A DNA stretch of 25,056 bases from contig NW_008246101.1 in the NCBI RefSeq assembly GCF_000281045.1, forward strand, positions 366,080 to 391,135, read 5' to 3'. Source of the DNA: Saprolegnia diclina VS20 (taxonomy: Eukaryota; Oomycota; Saprolegniomycetes; Saprolegniales; Saprolegniaceae). Under the pieces are notes generated by a model. That model made no database searches and had not been told where the DNA came from. It saw only the letters and a program-made list of their open reading frames with translations. How positions within the stretch are numbered: position 1 is the first letter of the stretch; each line of letters opens with the position of its first letter. A program made the translations under genes and the position numbers. This document shows positions 7,702-18,749 of this stretch, piece after piece.

Positions 7702-8447
7702 ACGTGGCTTGCTGATACTGTTACTTGTTGCGAAATGAAAGAGTGAAGACGAAGGAGCGCTCCATGCGAGCAAGCCATGCGGAAGCAAGCGCGAACATGC
7801 CCACGGACACGAGAATGATGGCAGCACCATCACTCACCTGCCACAAACCTCCCGCGCCGGTTTGCCATCGGTCCAGGTCGAAACCGAGGAGTCAAGGTGT
7901 CACAGGCTCCAAGAGGCGATGCTTGTACGCGATGAAAGAACCCGTGCCATTGAAATGTGCAGTCCGTTTGGCCGGCAGCGACTGCTAAGAACTTAGTCGA
8001 GAGCGTACGGCGAGCCTCGTGGAAGCTAGATTCGCATAACGTGTTACACTGCTTCCATTCGTTTGCCTTTTAGTCGATTGGAGTCGACTACGTACAAACG
8101 GCTGCCACCCACGGTAGCTACTACATCGCAAGTTGAATGGTATCGCGTGATAATACGGCAGTTGAAGGAAACTGCTCGTCCGGACACGTTGCAAACTACG
8201 AACAGTTCGTATAGAAAGGAATATAGATATGGCGTTTGTCGTCTCTAGACCCCTGGTCCTTACTGGCATTCATCCCGAAAGCAGCCCGCGGTGTATCCGA
8301 CTAATAGCAATTCGTGCGACCCTTGAAAGATTTGGCGCCAAAAATGGCACGTGAAACACCTTTTGCTAACGTTCGCGTAAGTCCGCTTCGCACTTAATCG
8401 GCGCGCCCCACTTGGTTCGTTCGCAGTTCGGATCTCTTCCCGCCACC
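7702..8447. other. Intergenic region between RtcB and RTEL1
   Basis: About 750 bp between divergent genes. The part nearest RtcB may code an N-terminal extension (7702-7830). The middle part (7834-8320) shows no coding bias, no RNA gene and no repeat I can identify. An E2F-type palindrome lies near the RTEL1 end. Confidence 0.5.
8331..8343. promoter_or_regulatory. E2F-type palindrome TTTGGCGCCAAAA upstream of RTEL1
   Basis: The motif TTTGGCGCCAAA is a perfect palindrome matching the E2F/DP consensus (TTTSSCGC in both orientations). It lies about 105 bp before the RTEL1 start codon, a usual distance for E2F sites in S-phase genes. Binding is inferred from the motif and the gene's role. Confidence 0.6.
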
Positions 8448-11400
8448 ATGCCCACGGTCCACATCGCGGGCGTGCCCGTGAGCTTCCCCTTCACGCCCTA
8501 CGAGTCGCAGCTCGTGTACATGGAGAAGGTCATCATGGCCCTCGAGACGAAGCAGAACGCGCTCCTCGAGAGCCCCACGGGCACGGGCAAGGTACGGCGA
8601 CGACGACCTCGCTTGACCTCATGCGCAGGTAGACGCTCTGCCTCCTCTGCGCGACCTTGGGATGGATTGCGCACCGCAAGAAGTCGCTGGCCAAGACAAG
8701 CGCCAAGAAGAAGACCGAGAAGCTCGAGTACGAAGACCTCCCCAACGACGAAGGCGACGCGAACGAAGACGACGACGACGTGTTGCCCAAGATCATCTAC
8801 TCATCGCGGACGCATACGCAGCTCAAGCAGGTCGTGAAGGAGCTCAAGCAGACCGCGTACAAGCCCAAGGTCGCGATCCTTGGCTCGCGCGAGCACCTCT
8901 GCGTCCACCCCGAGATCTCCAAGATGCGAGGAACCCAGCAGAACCACTCGTGTCGCCAAGCCGCCAAGCAGTTGCGGTATCCATGCTTCCTCTTCATGCC
9001 CCGAGGTGGTGATGGCATGGCATTAGTTGCATCTTCAAGTCGGGCTACGACCAGTCCAAGAAGGGCGGCAACCCGCGGATCATGGACATTGAAGAGCTCG
9101 TGACCGTCAACCGAGAGCGACAGGTCGCCTCGTCGTCCTTTTGCGGTTATCGGTATCAACGCACGACGTAGATTTGCCCATTTTACGCCAGCCGCGACAT
9201 GCTCTCGAAGGCCAACGTCATCTTCATGCCGTACAACTACCTCGTGGACCCGCCCCTCCGCGCGTCCCTCGGCGTCTCCCTCGAGAACGCCATCCTGATC
9301 TTTGACGAAGCCCACAACGTCGTATGTGCTGCCATTGTCATCACAGACAAAGCATGTCTCTATGTAGGAGTCGATCGCGAGCGAGGCAGCGTCGTACAGC
9401 CTCTCGACCGAAGACATTCAAGGCTGCATCAAGGAGGCCCAGGAGTGTCATCGCATGATTGCGACTTCGCGCTACGTGCCCGAAGAAAGCTCGTTCCTCA
9501 GCGCGCAGGTCACTGGTTCCTCTACCTGCAATCGACGCTCATACGATGTATAGTCGGTGACAACGCTCATGGAGCTCCTCATGGAGATCGAGCGAGGTCT
9601 GCTGTCGTTCCCCGTCTCCAAGGATGGCGGCTGCACCAAGGTAGTCTCAGCGCCTTGGCTTTGTCGAGACGAATATGGTTGCCTAGCCGGGCGAGTACAT
9701 TTTCGATTTCTTCAAGGCGTTCAACATCTCGTTCGACACGGCGCCCATGGTTCTCGGCATATCGGAGCAGGTGATCGAGGCCATCACGGACGGCGGCAAT
9801 GCGAGCAACCCGCGCAACTCGAAGCTCGAGAGCCTCGTCTCGTTTCTCAAGACGATCTTTCGGGACAAGGACAACCACCACAAGGTGTCATGACCTCGCT
9901 TATGGTACCAGTGTTCTGATGCAAGCCTAGATGACCAAGCAATTCCGCGTGCACATTCAAGAGGAGTAGGGCAGCGCGCTTGCGTCGTGTATTGAGGTAG
10001 CACCATTAGGACCCAAGTGACGCGACGATACCAGTCGGGGCCGACCGTCACCAAGACGATGCGCTGGTTCCACTACTGGTGCTTTCACCCGGGCGTCGCC
10101 ATGCAAGAAATTTACGACCAAAAGGTGCACAATATTATTCTCACGAGGTACACCCGACTGTATCGAGCGTCTGCGTCATCGCATTGAACTTTGGATAGCG
10201 GGACGCTTTCGCCGCTGGATACGACGACCAAGGAGCTCGGGATTCCTTTCCCCATTCAGCTCGAAAACTGTCATGTGGTTGACGCGTCGCAAGTGTGGCT
10301 TGGCGTCGTGGGCGTCGGCGTCACAGGGAAGCGCCTCAACAGCAGCTACCAGTACCGGAGCTCGGTCGAGTACCTCGTCGAGCTTGGCAACACGCTCATC
10401 AACTTTGCTCGGCTCGTGCCAAATGGCCTCCTCATCTTCTTCCCGTCGTACACGATCATGGACCAATGCGTTGCGCATTGGCAGCTCAAACCCGCCAACC
10501 AGCAGCCGTGCATTTGGGACCGCCTCTTGCAGCTCAAGGTAATCCCAACTTTTGCAGCCAAAGCGACGTCGTATCCCAAGTTAACACTCTGCGACAGACG
10601 ATCCACGTCGAGCCCAAGAACCGGTTCGAATTTGCGGACGTTGTGACGGCGTACCATGACGACATCAAGTCGAGTCCGCAAGGCGCCATCTTCATGGCGG
10701 TCTGTCGCGGCAAGGTCAGCGAAGGCATTGACTTTTCCAACGAGAACGGACGCGCGGTCGTCATCACCGGCCTCCCGTTTGCACCCATCAAGGACCCCAA
10801 GATTGTACTCAAAAAGGAGTTCTTGGACCAAGCGATCGTGCCCCCCGGCGAGTCAGTACGTCCTGACTAGAACGACAAAGCACGTCCTTATTGACAATAT
10901 CCGGAGTAGAAACTCACGGGCAACAACTGGTACGTGCAACAAGCCGCGCGCGCCGTCAACCAAGCGATCGGTCGCGTGATTCGCCACCGGCACGACTACG
11001 GCGCGATCATCCTCCTCGACGAGCGCTTTGGCTACGCGCAGCAGCGTGGCACGCTCTCCAAGTGGCTGCAGTCGTACTGCCACAACTTCAACAGCTACGG
11101 TACGACCGTATATACTCCATACGTCCCGATAGATCTCACTTTTTGAATCGATAGGCGAAGCCCATGGCACGCTTGTCCGCTTTTTCCGCTACAACAAGGA
11201 CAAGTACGCGACGACACCGATCCCAGCGACCGTCGGAAAGGCGCCACTTCCGTTCAATCCACCCAAACGCCTCGAGGCGCCGACCCCCGCGCCAAAGGTC
11301 GCCGTCGCGCCGCCGCCGCCAAAGGACGTGACGGCCAACAGCCAAGTGGCAATCGGCGATGGTCAGTCGTACGTCAACCCCAAGCTCTTGACAAAGCCAG

Positions 11401-12127
11401 TAAAACCTCCTGCGCCAGTTCTACCAGGTACACGTGTCGTCTAGCTCCTTTGGCATTCTCAAGGCTGCGTAGCGCCGAGTGTCAAGGCACCCGTCGCTAG
11501 CGGGACCACATCGCATGCGCCGTCGTTGCGCAATGTGTTGGAGAAGCAGGTCGTGTCGGCGTCGACAGCCACCGTGCGCCCTGCGTCGTCGTCGCTCGAG
11601 TCGGTGGTGCAGAACGCGCGCGCGATTCTCTCGCCGCAAGAAATGAACGAGCTCTTATCGCTCATCCGAAACGTACCCAAGGCGCCGGAAGACATGCCCG
11701 AGATCGCGGCCATGCTGGGACCATACCCCGAGCTTTTGGACCCGATTGTCGCCCTCCTCCCGCGGTCGTACCAGAACTTTGGCGCTGTCTCGGTGAACGA
11801 CGCGGTCCAGGCCATGGCCAAGTCGGCCCAGCGCCAGAAGCGCAAGGCCGCGTCGCCTGTGGTCGCGATCCCCAACCCGCAGTGCAGCATTTGCTTTGAC
11901 GTGCTCGACATGTCGCACGCCGCACCTTGTGGCCACATTTGCTGCGACCGCTGCTGGAAAAAGGTGCTTCTCCTTCGTCTTTGCCCGAGGACTTCATCCA
12001 ATGGTGCTAGTTGGAGTCGCAAGGGGCGATTGTGTGCCCCGTGTGCAAGGCGACGTGGCCCATCAAGTCGCTCGTGCGCATCCAAGCCAAGACCAAAGTG
12101 AGCAAGCTCAACGCCCGCGCTCTGTAG
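8448..12127 (+). CDS. RTEL1: RTEL1 helicase with harmonin-homology and RING domains (15 exons)
   Basis: Predicted exons: 8448-8591, 8633-8976, 9027-9123, 9172-9321, 9368-9508, 9554-9640, 9687-9884, 9931-9965, 10010-10147, 10199-10538, 10598-10855, 10910-11099, 11155-11427, 11473-11963, 12011-12127. The total is 1000 aa, all in frame, with introns of 41-59 nt. It is a superfamily 2 Fe-S helicase: Walker A SPTGTGKT (42-49), Fe-S cysteines 138, 155, 164 and 197, DEAH (240-243), then [19 protein letters not shown] and [10 protein letters not shown]. The segment order follows human RTEL1 throughout. After the helicase a Pro-rich linker leads to one harmonin-homology domain (about 838-905) and a C-terminal RING (about 935-975, [17 protein letters not shown]). 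RTEL1 unwinds D-loops, G-quadruplexes and telomeric T-loops. The start has a GCCACCATG context. Confidence 0.93.
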
Positions 12128-12350
12128 CTATTCGTCTGGCATCGGCCGCTTCGTTAACGCCCTCAAGTGAAGTTCCTCCCGAAAAAACATGCTTTTGCGC
12201 GTCTCCAAGACGGTAAAGAGTACTCGCATTATTGTACACGACGGTGCTGCTTGTGATCCTCTTGGAGCCCACGAACACGATGTGACAATGCATTTTGTAT
12301 GCAGACGACCACCCCAGAAGGGGTCGCGAGGTTAATAATTACGAAAGCTC
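12128..12350. other. Short convergent intergenic region
   Basis: About 220 bp lie between the ends of RTEL1 and the F-BAR/PH gene. No gene or clear terminator structure was seen. Confidence 0.4.
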
Positions 12351-14229
12351 TTACGAGTGGCGGCGCGCAGTCGGGTCCGGAATCAGCCGCTTGGCGGCCA
12401 CGACCCAGTCCATGAGCTCAGTCTGGGACGTGCATTGAAAGATGTGGCGGCGCGTCGACTCGGTCTTGAAGACGCTGAAGAGCCCCGAGGAGGCCACCGC
12501 CTAGACGGGCGTTCGATCCAGTCGACTCGCAGTCCTCGTACCTCGTTGACTTCAAACGTCGGGACCGTGCCCTTGGCGATCGCGAGGCGCGAGTTGGGGA
12601 GGTAGATGGACGCATACGTCACACACGAGACGCCGTCGTCCGAGGTCGGGAGCGACGAGAGCACCGCGTCCGGCCGCTTGTCCTTGGTCCATTCAAAGAG
12701 GTGGAGGTACCCGTCCTGCGTCACGGCGCCAAACATGTCCTTCCACGACTTGAACATGGTCGCCGACACTTGGTACCGCAGAAAGCCGCCATAAACCAGC
12801 TACAAGATCCTCAGCTGCGTCGGCATGAAGTGTGAAATCAGGAAAACCTACCAGCGGACTCGCGAGCGGCGACCGGAACGACCCGAAAAATTTGTCTTCT
12901 TGCGCATCGGCGAGCGCCATCGCGGTGTTCTACGTCATAATGGGCATCCGACATGGACAGAGGTGCATCGTGTACGTTGCGCGGAATGCGGCGAATCGTG
13001 AGCAGCAGGTCCTTTTCCGCGTGCATTTTCTACCCCAAACCAAAATACGAAATCAGATCTGATGGCAAACACATACGAGCGTGCTGCCGAGGGGCTCGGT
13101 CATGGTGCCGCCGAGCTCTTCAAAAATGGTCTTTTGCTTGCGCAAGTACGTATCCAGCGCGGTCTGGGTCACCGAGACGCGGAGGACTTCGATCGTCTAG
13201 CCACGCCGTCAACGGAAGTGCATCAGTGTGTCAAGTCGATACCTTGAACTGCTGAAAGAGTGTGGCCATGCCCGTCACGTACTCGACACGCGCAGCTTGG
13301 AGCTTCTGGACGTTGACACCGTACGCCGCTTCGGCGAGCCAGAGATCGTGCGCATGACTGCTGCTCTCTTCTATCCAAGGATGGTTTATACTCTGAAAAG
13401 AGGAGGCGGTGGACCGACGCTTGGCTTGACGCGCGCGCTCCATTTCGCGGTAGAGGTCGTCGTAGGCCGCAAACGATTCTTGCACGCGTTTTTGGGATGC
13501 GCGCAGCATCAAGTCCAGCGCGGTGCCTTCCGCCACCATGGTCGTCGCCGTCTCTTCGTACTGCGTCACCTACATGCAGTGCATGAGCGTTTGGTAGAGA
13601 GCGAGGAAGAGGACCATTTCCTGGAGCGGTCGCGCGAGCACGTCACGCTGGATCGCGTTCGTAAACGTCTCGATCTTGTCTGAGAGCTGCTGCTGGCTTT
13701 CGCCGAGGGCGTGGAGGGCGTTGTCGCACGACGACGCCATTTGGAGCTTGGGGCCCCCGACGTCCGACGTCTCGAGCACGAGCCGCAGCCGCCGGAGGCT
13801 CTCTGCATACGCCATGTCGGCTTGGATCTTGAGTGTGAAGAAGCGCACGAGGCGGGCGTTCGTGTCCCGCGCGGTCTGGAGCTCGGCGCAAAACACGTCC
13901 CAGTACTTGCGGTCGGCCATCTGCGCGGGGTCGATGTACGCCTTGCGCGACGCCTCAAAGCACCGGAGCGCGTCGCACGAGACGCTTTTGTTGCGCCACA
14001 GCATTGCATGGTTCAAGTTGGCGTCCGGCACCGTGCCCGCTTTGGTGAACGAGTTGGCACGGCCGCCGTCCGTGCCCGCATGGTGTGGCGACGACGTCGC
14101 AATCACGTCGCCAGCGACGAGCGCTGCCGCAGACGCCGACTGCTGAGAGGTCGGTGGCGATACGATCGTCAGCGCTGGCGGCGGCGACGCGGTCGATGGT
14201 GCGGGCAGCGTACTCTCGGCGTCGCTCAT
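12351..14229 (-). CDS. F-BAR and PH domain membrane-shaping protein (seven exons)
   Basis: Predicted exons on the minus strand: 14229-13615, 13569-13243, 13196-13077, 13029-12976, 12929-12852, 12799-12542, 12500-12351. They give 533 aa with phase-0 junctions and introns of 41-52 nt. The first 80 residues are low-complexity Ser/Ala/Pro. An F-BAR domain follows (YWDVFCAELQTARDTNARLV, KIQADMAYAESLRRL, then long helices through YREMERARQAKRR and AEAAYGVNVQKLQAARVEY). The C-terminal part is a PH domain starting near LVYGGFLRYQ and FKSWKDMFGAVTQDGYLHLF and ending with FQCTSQTELMDWVVAAKRL, which has the conserved Trp. Such proteins bind and bend phosphoinositide membranes in endocytosis or at the cell cortex. 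A BAR-type domain of another subclass is possible. Exons 4-5 are the least secure. Confidence 0.85.
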
Positions 14230-15060
14230 CTTGTTGGTCTGTCCCTTGTTGCAACTGGCAGACCCAAAAGCCCTTTCTTGATCCTCGGATTGTGATTGGT
14301 TGGAATACTAAAAACCTCACGACGGGGCCAAGTGCGCGCACTTGACACGCGATATGCGACACGTCTCGTGGCAAATCCTTGAAGATACAAGCCCACACGC
14401 CCAGGAAACCAAGCAGACCAAGCGTGTACAGACCGCTACTCGAAGCCAGCAAGCAGCCTCCAAGGCTCGCCCCGTTGGAAGCGCTCTTGCTAATTCGCAT
14501 GGCGCGACAGCGTCTGCGTTGGTGGCACCACCGTCATTCAGCTTGCGTGGGAATGTTGCGAGTTCTGAGCTCCTGGCAAGCCCTCGTGCGCATGCCATGG
14601 CACCTCTGGCGATGAGGACGTCGCACGAGTCCGTACGCACGCAATCATCATTTGACAAACAACGACCGGAATCGAGCCAAAAACATCGTCACAGGAGGGT
14701 AAGATTAAGCCCGATAAGTGAAATTGCTGATCAAGCTGAACATTCACAGCCTGTAAGCTCTGGTTGCAGCAACAATGCATCTGACGAGTGTTGCTATTGA
14801 CGCTATGCATAATGTCCTTCCTCCAAGAACAGCTCTCAGAACGCGGTGCTTATTTGCGACTCTTTGTTTGTGGCGTTCGTAGTCCAATAGTGGGCCGGCA
14901 AGGAGCCACGTAGCGTGCCGATCCAAAAAGACAGGAGGCCGCGCAACGGATTGTGGCCAATCCAAGGTCGCGATGGCAATGCGCACTTGAGATGCGCGAA
15001 CTTGTCACGCATTGCCACAAACAACACCAAAAGAAGGAATCGGTCCGGGTAAACTCCGGG
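14230..15060. other. Divergent intergenic region between F-BAR/PH gene and APC10
   Basis: This 830-bp gap is the largest in the window. An inverted CCAAT box (14295-14299) lies 66 bp upstream of the F-BAR/PH start, and another CCAAT (14958-14962) about 100 bp upstream of APC10. An open plus-strand frame spans 14342-14800 (about 150 codons, Ser/Ala-rich, no known domain). A minus-strand frame from ATG 14500 encodes a possible membrane helix (LYTLGLLGFLGVWACIF). Neither has family support, and they overlap on opposite strands, so at most one is real. Confidence 0.4.
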
Positions 15061-15679
15061 ATGGAGAAACGCGAGATTGGCGACGAAGCGGTGTGGTCGC
15101 TCTCGACGGCCAAGCCCGGCAATGGCGTCCACCAGCTGCGCGATGGTATACTGCGATGGACCGCGCCGGTAATGACATGCTTGCTTGAGTAGACAACCTC
15201 GATACGTACTGGCAGTCGGACGGCGTCCAGCCGCATCTGATCAACATCCAATTCCACAAGAAGATGACCGTGCACGAGGTCGCCTTGTACCTTGACTACA
15301 AGCTCGACGAGAGCTACACGCCCCGGAAGATTGCAATCCGCGCCGGCTCGACCTTTCACGACCTTGTCGACATCAAGACGCAGACCATCGTCGAGCCATC
15401 GGGCTGGACCGTCATCCCGCTCCAGCAGGTGCTGCTGGCCCTTGGCCAGCCGTCGCGCGAGGTGCGCCCATTCGCCATGGTTCCAGCGCTGTAGCTCTAC
15501 CGTAGAAGCCGCTGCGCACCTTCTTTCTCCAGATTGCTGTGCTCGGCATGCACCAGAATGGCCGAGATACGCACATCCGCCAGGTCAAGATCTACGCGCC
15601 GCGCGTCGCCGCGTCCATTGGCGCGCAGATCCCTGAGCCCTCGAGCGTCGCCTTCTCGTCCTTCGCATCGATCCGGTAA
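15061..15679 (+). CDS. APC10: Anaphase-promoting complex subunit 10 (DOC1)
   Basis: Predicted exons: 15061-15145, 15193-15461 and 15506-15679, giving 175 aa (human 185), with introns of 47 and 44 nt. The protein reads [20 protein letters not shown], then [45 protein letters not shown] and [20 protein letters not shown], matching the DOC domain of APC10 nearly block for block. It ends in Ile-Arg, the tail by which APC10 docks on the TPR subunit APC3/CDC27. APC10 helps the APC/C ubiquitin ligase hold D-box substrates in mitosis. Human APC10 has about 20 extra N-terminal residues that are absent or different here. The frame is open upstream of ATG 15061, but the codons there look non-coding. Confidence 0.95.
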
Positions 15680-15747
15680 GATCGTCGTCCGCTGCGTCCC
15701 GTCAACGTTTTGCGTCATCCCGTCATCCGGTGCACTTGCCGTGGTCA

Positions 15748-15825
15748 CTTCAACTGCTCGATTAAGTGCGGTTTTAGAGCCCAGATGCAATAATTTGACA
15801 CCTTCAACTGGTCCGATTAAGTCCG
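15748..15825 (+). repeat. Pair of near-identical 23-24 bp direct repeats
   Basis: CTTCAACTG-C-TCGATTAAG followed by TGCG (15748-15770) and CTTCAACTGG-TCCGATTAAG followed by TCCG (15802-15825) differ at only a few positions and are 54 bp apart. They lie between the APC10 stop and the beta-glucosidase start. They could be binding sites for a regulator of the downstream gene or a relic of duplication. Confidence 0.6.
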
Positions 15826-15885
15826 CATACGCTCAAAGATCGCAACAGTCACAACTGCTCTCGCCGCCATTCGCGACAATAAGAA

Positions 15886-18495
15886 ATGAGCCGACGCGAC
15901 TCGCGCATGATGCTCTACCTCGGCGGCGTTGCCAGCGTCGCATGGTGTATGGTGTACATGGCCCAAGTCCACACGACGATGCTGGCGCCGGCGCCGCTCG
16001 CAGGCGCCATGCACCTCGCCGCCGCGCCATCCGATGCCGACCGCGTCGAAGCTCTCTTGAAATCTATGGTCCGCTGACCTTGCTAGGATCGAGTGCTCAT
16101 GTAGTACATGCGCTATAGACACTGGCTCAAAAGGTGGGCCAAATGACGCAGATCGACATCGGCGACATTCTGTACGGCAAGAGCCGGGAGCCGGCCCTCG
16201 CCATCAACCGCGCCAAGGTCGCCGTGTACGCCAAGCTCGGGATCGGGTCGTACTTTAACTCGCCCTTTGACGCCAACAGCAGCCCGCACGGGCGCGTCGG
16301 GTGGTCGGCGTCCGAGTGGCGCGTCGTGCTCAACACGATCGCGGCCATCTACAAGGAGCACAGCGCCGTGCCGTTCATCTACGGCATCGACACGACGCAC
16401 GGCGCCAACTATGTGCGCAACGCGACGCTCTTCCCGCAGCCTCTCGCGCTCGCATCGACCTTCAACGTCGACCTTGCGTATGCGATGGGGCGCATCGAGG
16501 CCAAGGACAGCCTCGCAGCCGGCATCCCATGGATCTTCAGTCCCGTGCTCGGGATTGCGATGCAGCCCAAGTGGTCGCGGGTACGCATGAACCTCTATCT
16601 TCCAACCGATCCGACTATATACGGTCTAGGTGTATGAGACCATGGGCGAAGATCCGCATGTGGTCTCGACTCTCGGCGTCGCTGTCATACGTGGCATCCA
16701 GTCGTCCAACGCTTCAGCGGTCCGCCCTCTTCTTGTACAACGCACGATATGCATTACTCGTATGTGCTAGGCCTGCATGAAGCACTTCATCGGGTACTCG
16801 AACCCGACGAGCGGCAATGACCGCGCCGACAGCATCATCACGGACTTTGACTTGGTCAACTACTACGCCCCGCCGTTCCTCGCTGCCGTCCGCGACGGTA
16901 ACGTCCTCAGTGCCATGGAGACGTACACCAGCGTTAACGGCGACCCGGTCGTCCAAAGCACCAAGCTGCTCCAAGGTTTGCTGCGCAACGACATGGCGTT
17001 TGACGGGCTCCTCGTCTCGGACGACGACGAGATCCACCGGCTCGTGGCCGAGCACCACGTGGCGGCGACGGAGCTCGAAGCACTGCAGATGGTCATGGAC
17101 CACACGTCCTTGGACATGAACATGGTGAGCAAGAAGCACCGCGCGACGTCGCTCTTACTCAAGCTCGTGAACGCGTCGACGATCCCCGAAGCGCGGCTCG
17201 ATTCGTCCGTGCGTCGCATCCTCACGCTCAAGCAGCGCCTCGGGCTCCTCGATGCACCGCCTTCGACTCACGAGAATTTGGTGGCGACGGTTGGCAGCGA
17301 CGAAGACCGCGCGCTCGCAGCGACGGCCGCCGACGAGAGCGTCGTGCTGCTCTTGAACAAGCCCGTCGAGCCCGTGGACGCGGTCAATCCCAAGATGGTC
17401 CTCCCAATCCAGAACCCAAATGCTAAGATCTTTGTGACCGGCCCGCTCGCCGACAACAAGGCGTACCTCTGCGGCGGGTGGACTGTCTATTGGCAGGGCA
17501 CCGACGACTCGGACGCGATTCCGTATGGCCGCACGATCAAGGAGGCCGTGGCCGCCCGCTTTCCAAACGTTGTGTACGCAGAAGGCGTCCCGGTCCTCGA
17601 TACGGACGTCGACGCGAACGCTGGCCCGCCGGGCAGCGTCCACGCGATGAGCGCGCCACAAGCTGCGAACCACAGCGCCGCGCTCGCGCTCGCGGCGGCC
17701 GCCGACTACACGATCGTGGTCGTCGGCGAGGCGCCGTATGCGGAAAAGTCGGGCGACCTCGACGACCTCACGCTGCCGTCCGGGCAGCTCGAGTACATTG
17801 CGGCGCTGAGCCGCGTCACGACGACGAACGTGATTGTTGTCGTAATCACGGGCCGACCGCGGCTCCTCGGGCACAGCCTCCGCCACGTCCACGGTGTGCT
17901 CGTGAGCTTCCTGCCGTGCGCGGGTGGCGGCGACGCGATCGCCAAGGTGATTGCCGGCGACGTCAACCCGAGCGGCCGCCTTCCACTCACGTACCCAGCG
18001 ACGACGGGCCATGCGCTGCCGTACTTTCACCGCGCTAATGTCGCGTGCACCGAAGGCTTTAAAGAGTGCCCGGTCCAGTGGCCGTTTGGCGCGGGCTTGA
18101 GCTACACGACGTTCAAGTACGACAACCTCACGCTGAGCGCGTGGCGCGTCGACAAGGTCACGGGCCGGCTCCGCGTCGACGTGAGCGTCACCAATGTGGG
18201 CACGCGCGCCGGCAAAGAAGTGGTGCTGTTGTTTCTGTCGCAAAAGGTCCGGCGGTTTGCCGTGCCCGAGGCCAAGCTCCTGAAGCGCTTTACGAAGATC
18301 GAGCTGGCGCCGTCGGCGTCGACGACCGTGAGCTTTGAGCTGAGCTTTGATGACTGGTCGTTTGCACTACCGCAGATCGGTCATGGCTTGAACCGAACGG
18401 CCGAGGATGGACTCTTCCATCTCATGATCAAGCACGACACGACGTGTGGCGGGGCCAAGAAGAACCCGCTCTGTGCTCATTTCCACCTCGTCTAA
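15886..18495 (+). CDS. GH3-family beta-glucosidase, membrane-anchored or secreted
   Basis: Predicted exons: 15886-16068, 16119-16580, 16630-16719 and 16771-18495, giving about 819 aa. Residues 8-25 form a signal peptide or signal anchor (MMLYLGGVASVAWCMVYM). The GH3 N-terminal barrel shows KVGQMTQIDIGDI, PFIYGIDTTHGANYV, ATLFPQPLALAS, VYETMGEDPHVV, ACMKHFIGYSNPTSGNDR and METYTSVNGDP. The likely nucleophile is Asp329 in GLLVSDDDEI. The C-terminal sandwich and fibronectin-III-like domains follow (WPFGAGLSYTTFKYDNL, VDVSVTNVGTRAGKEVV). GH3 beta-glucosidases split glucose from cellobiose, laminari-oligosaccharides or glycosides. The sequence recalls the Dictyostelium lysosomal enzyme and oomycete homologues. 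Likely roles are digestion of plant or own wall glucans. The third intron has alternative donors at 16720 and 16735; I chose 16720. Confidence 0.93.
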
Positions 18496-18749
18496 GCAGC
18501 TCATGTAGACTGCGACTGCATGCTAACGTCTACTAAGTGATGTTGTACCTTGCGTGTGGCCATGCTTGCAACGAAGCATGGATCATGCAGGCGTCGCAAG
18601 GTGAGGGCTGCGAAATGGCCGCAAGGCTGGGAGGGCCAAAGCTGCAAGAGAGACGCGGTATCCCTTTCACCAGTGATGTCCATTGAGAGGGCTTTTTTAC
18701 AGGCGACGCAATACGTCTTTCTATCAAAACTACAGGCGGCAAATGACAT
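18496..18749. other. Short convergent intergenic region
   Basis: About 250 bp between the ends of the beta-glucosidase and CPN10 genes. It contains CATGCTTGCAACGAAGCATG (18571-18590), an imperfect hairpin with 8-bp arms that could form in either transcript's 3' end. No gene was seen. Confidence 0.35.

Noticed and set aside
16735-16770. 36-nt intron in the beta-glucosidase
   Set aside because: Using the donor at 16720 gives a 51-nt intron like the others and a better family match (SAACMKHF).
17155-18243. Open frame of 362 codons on the minus strand
   Set aside because: Antisense of the GH3 gene; very Arg/Ala/Asp-rich composition typical of shadow frames.
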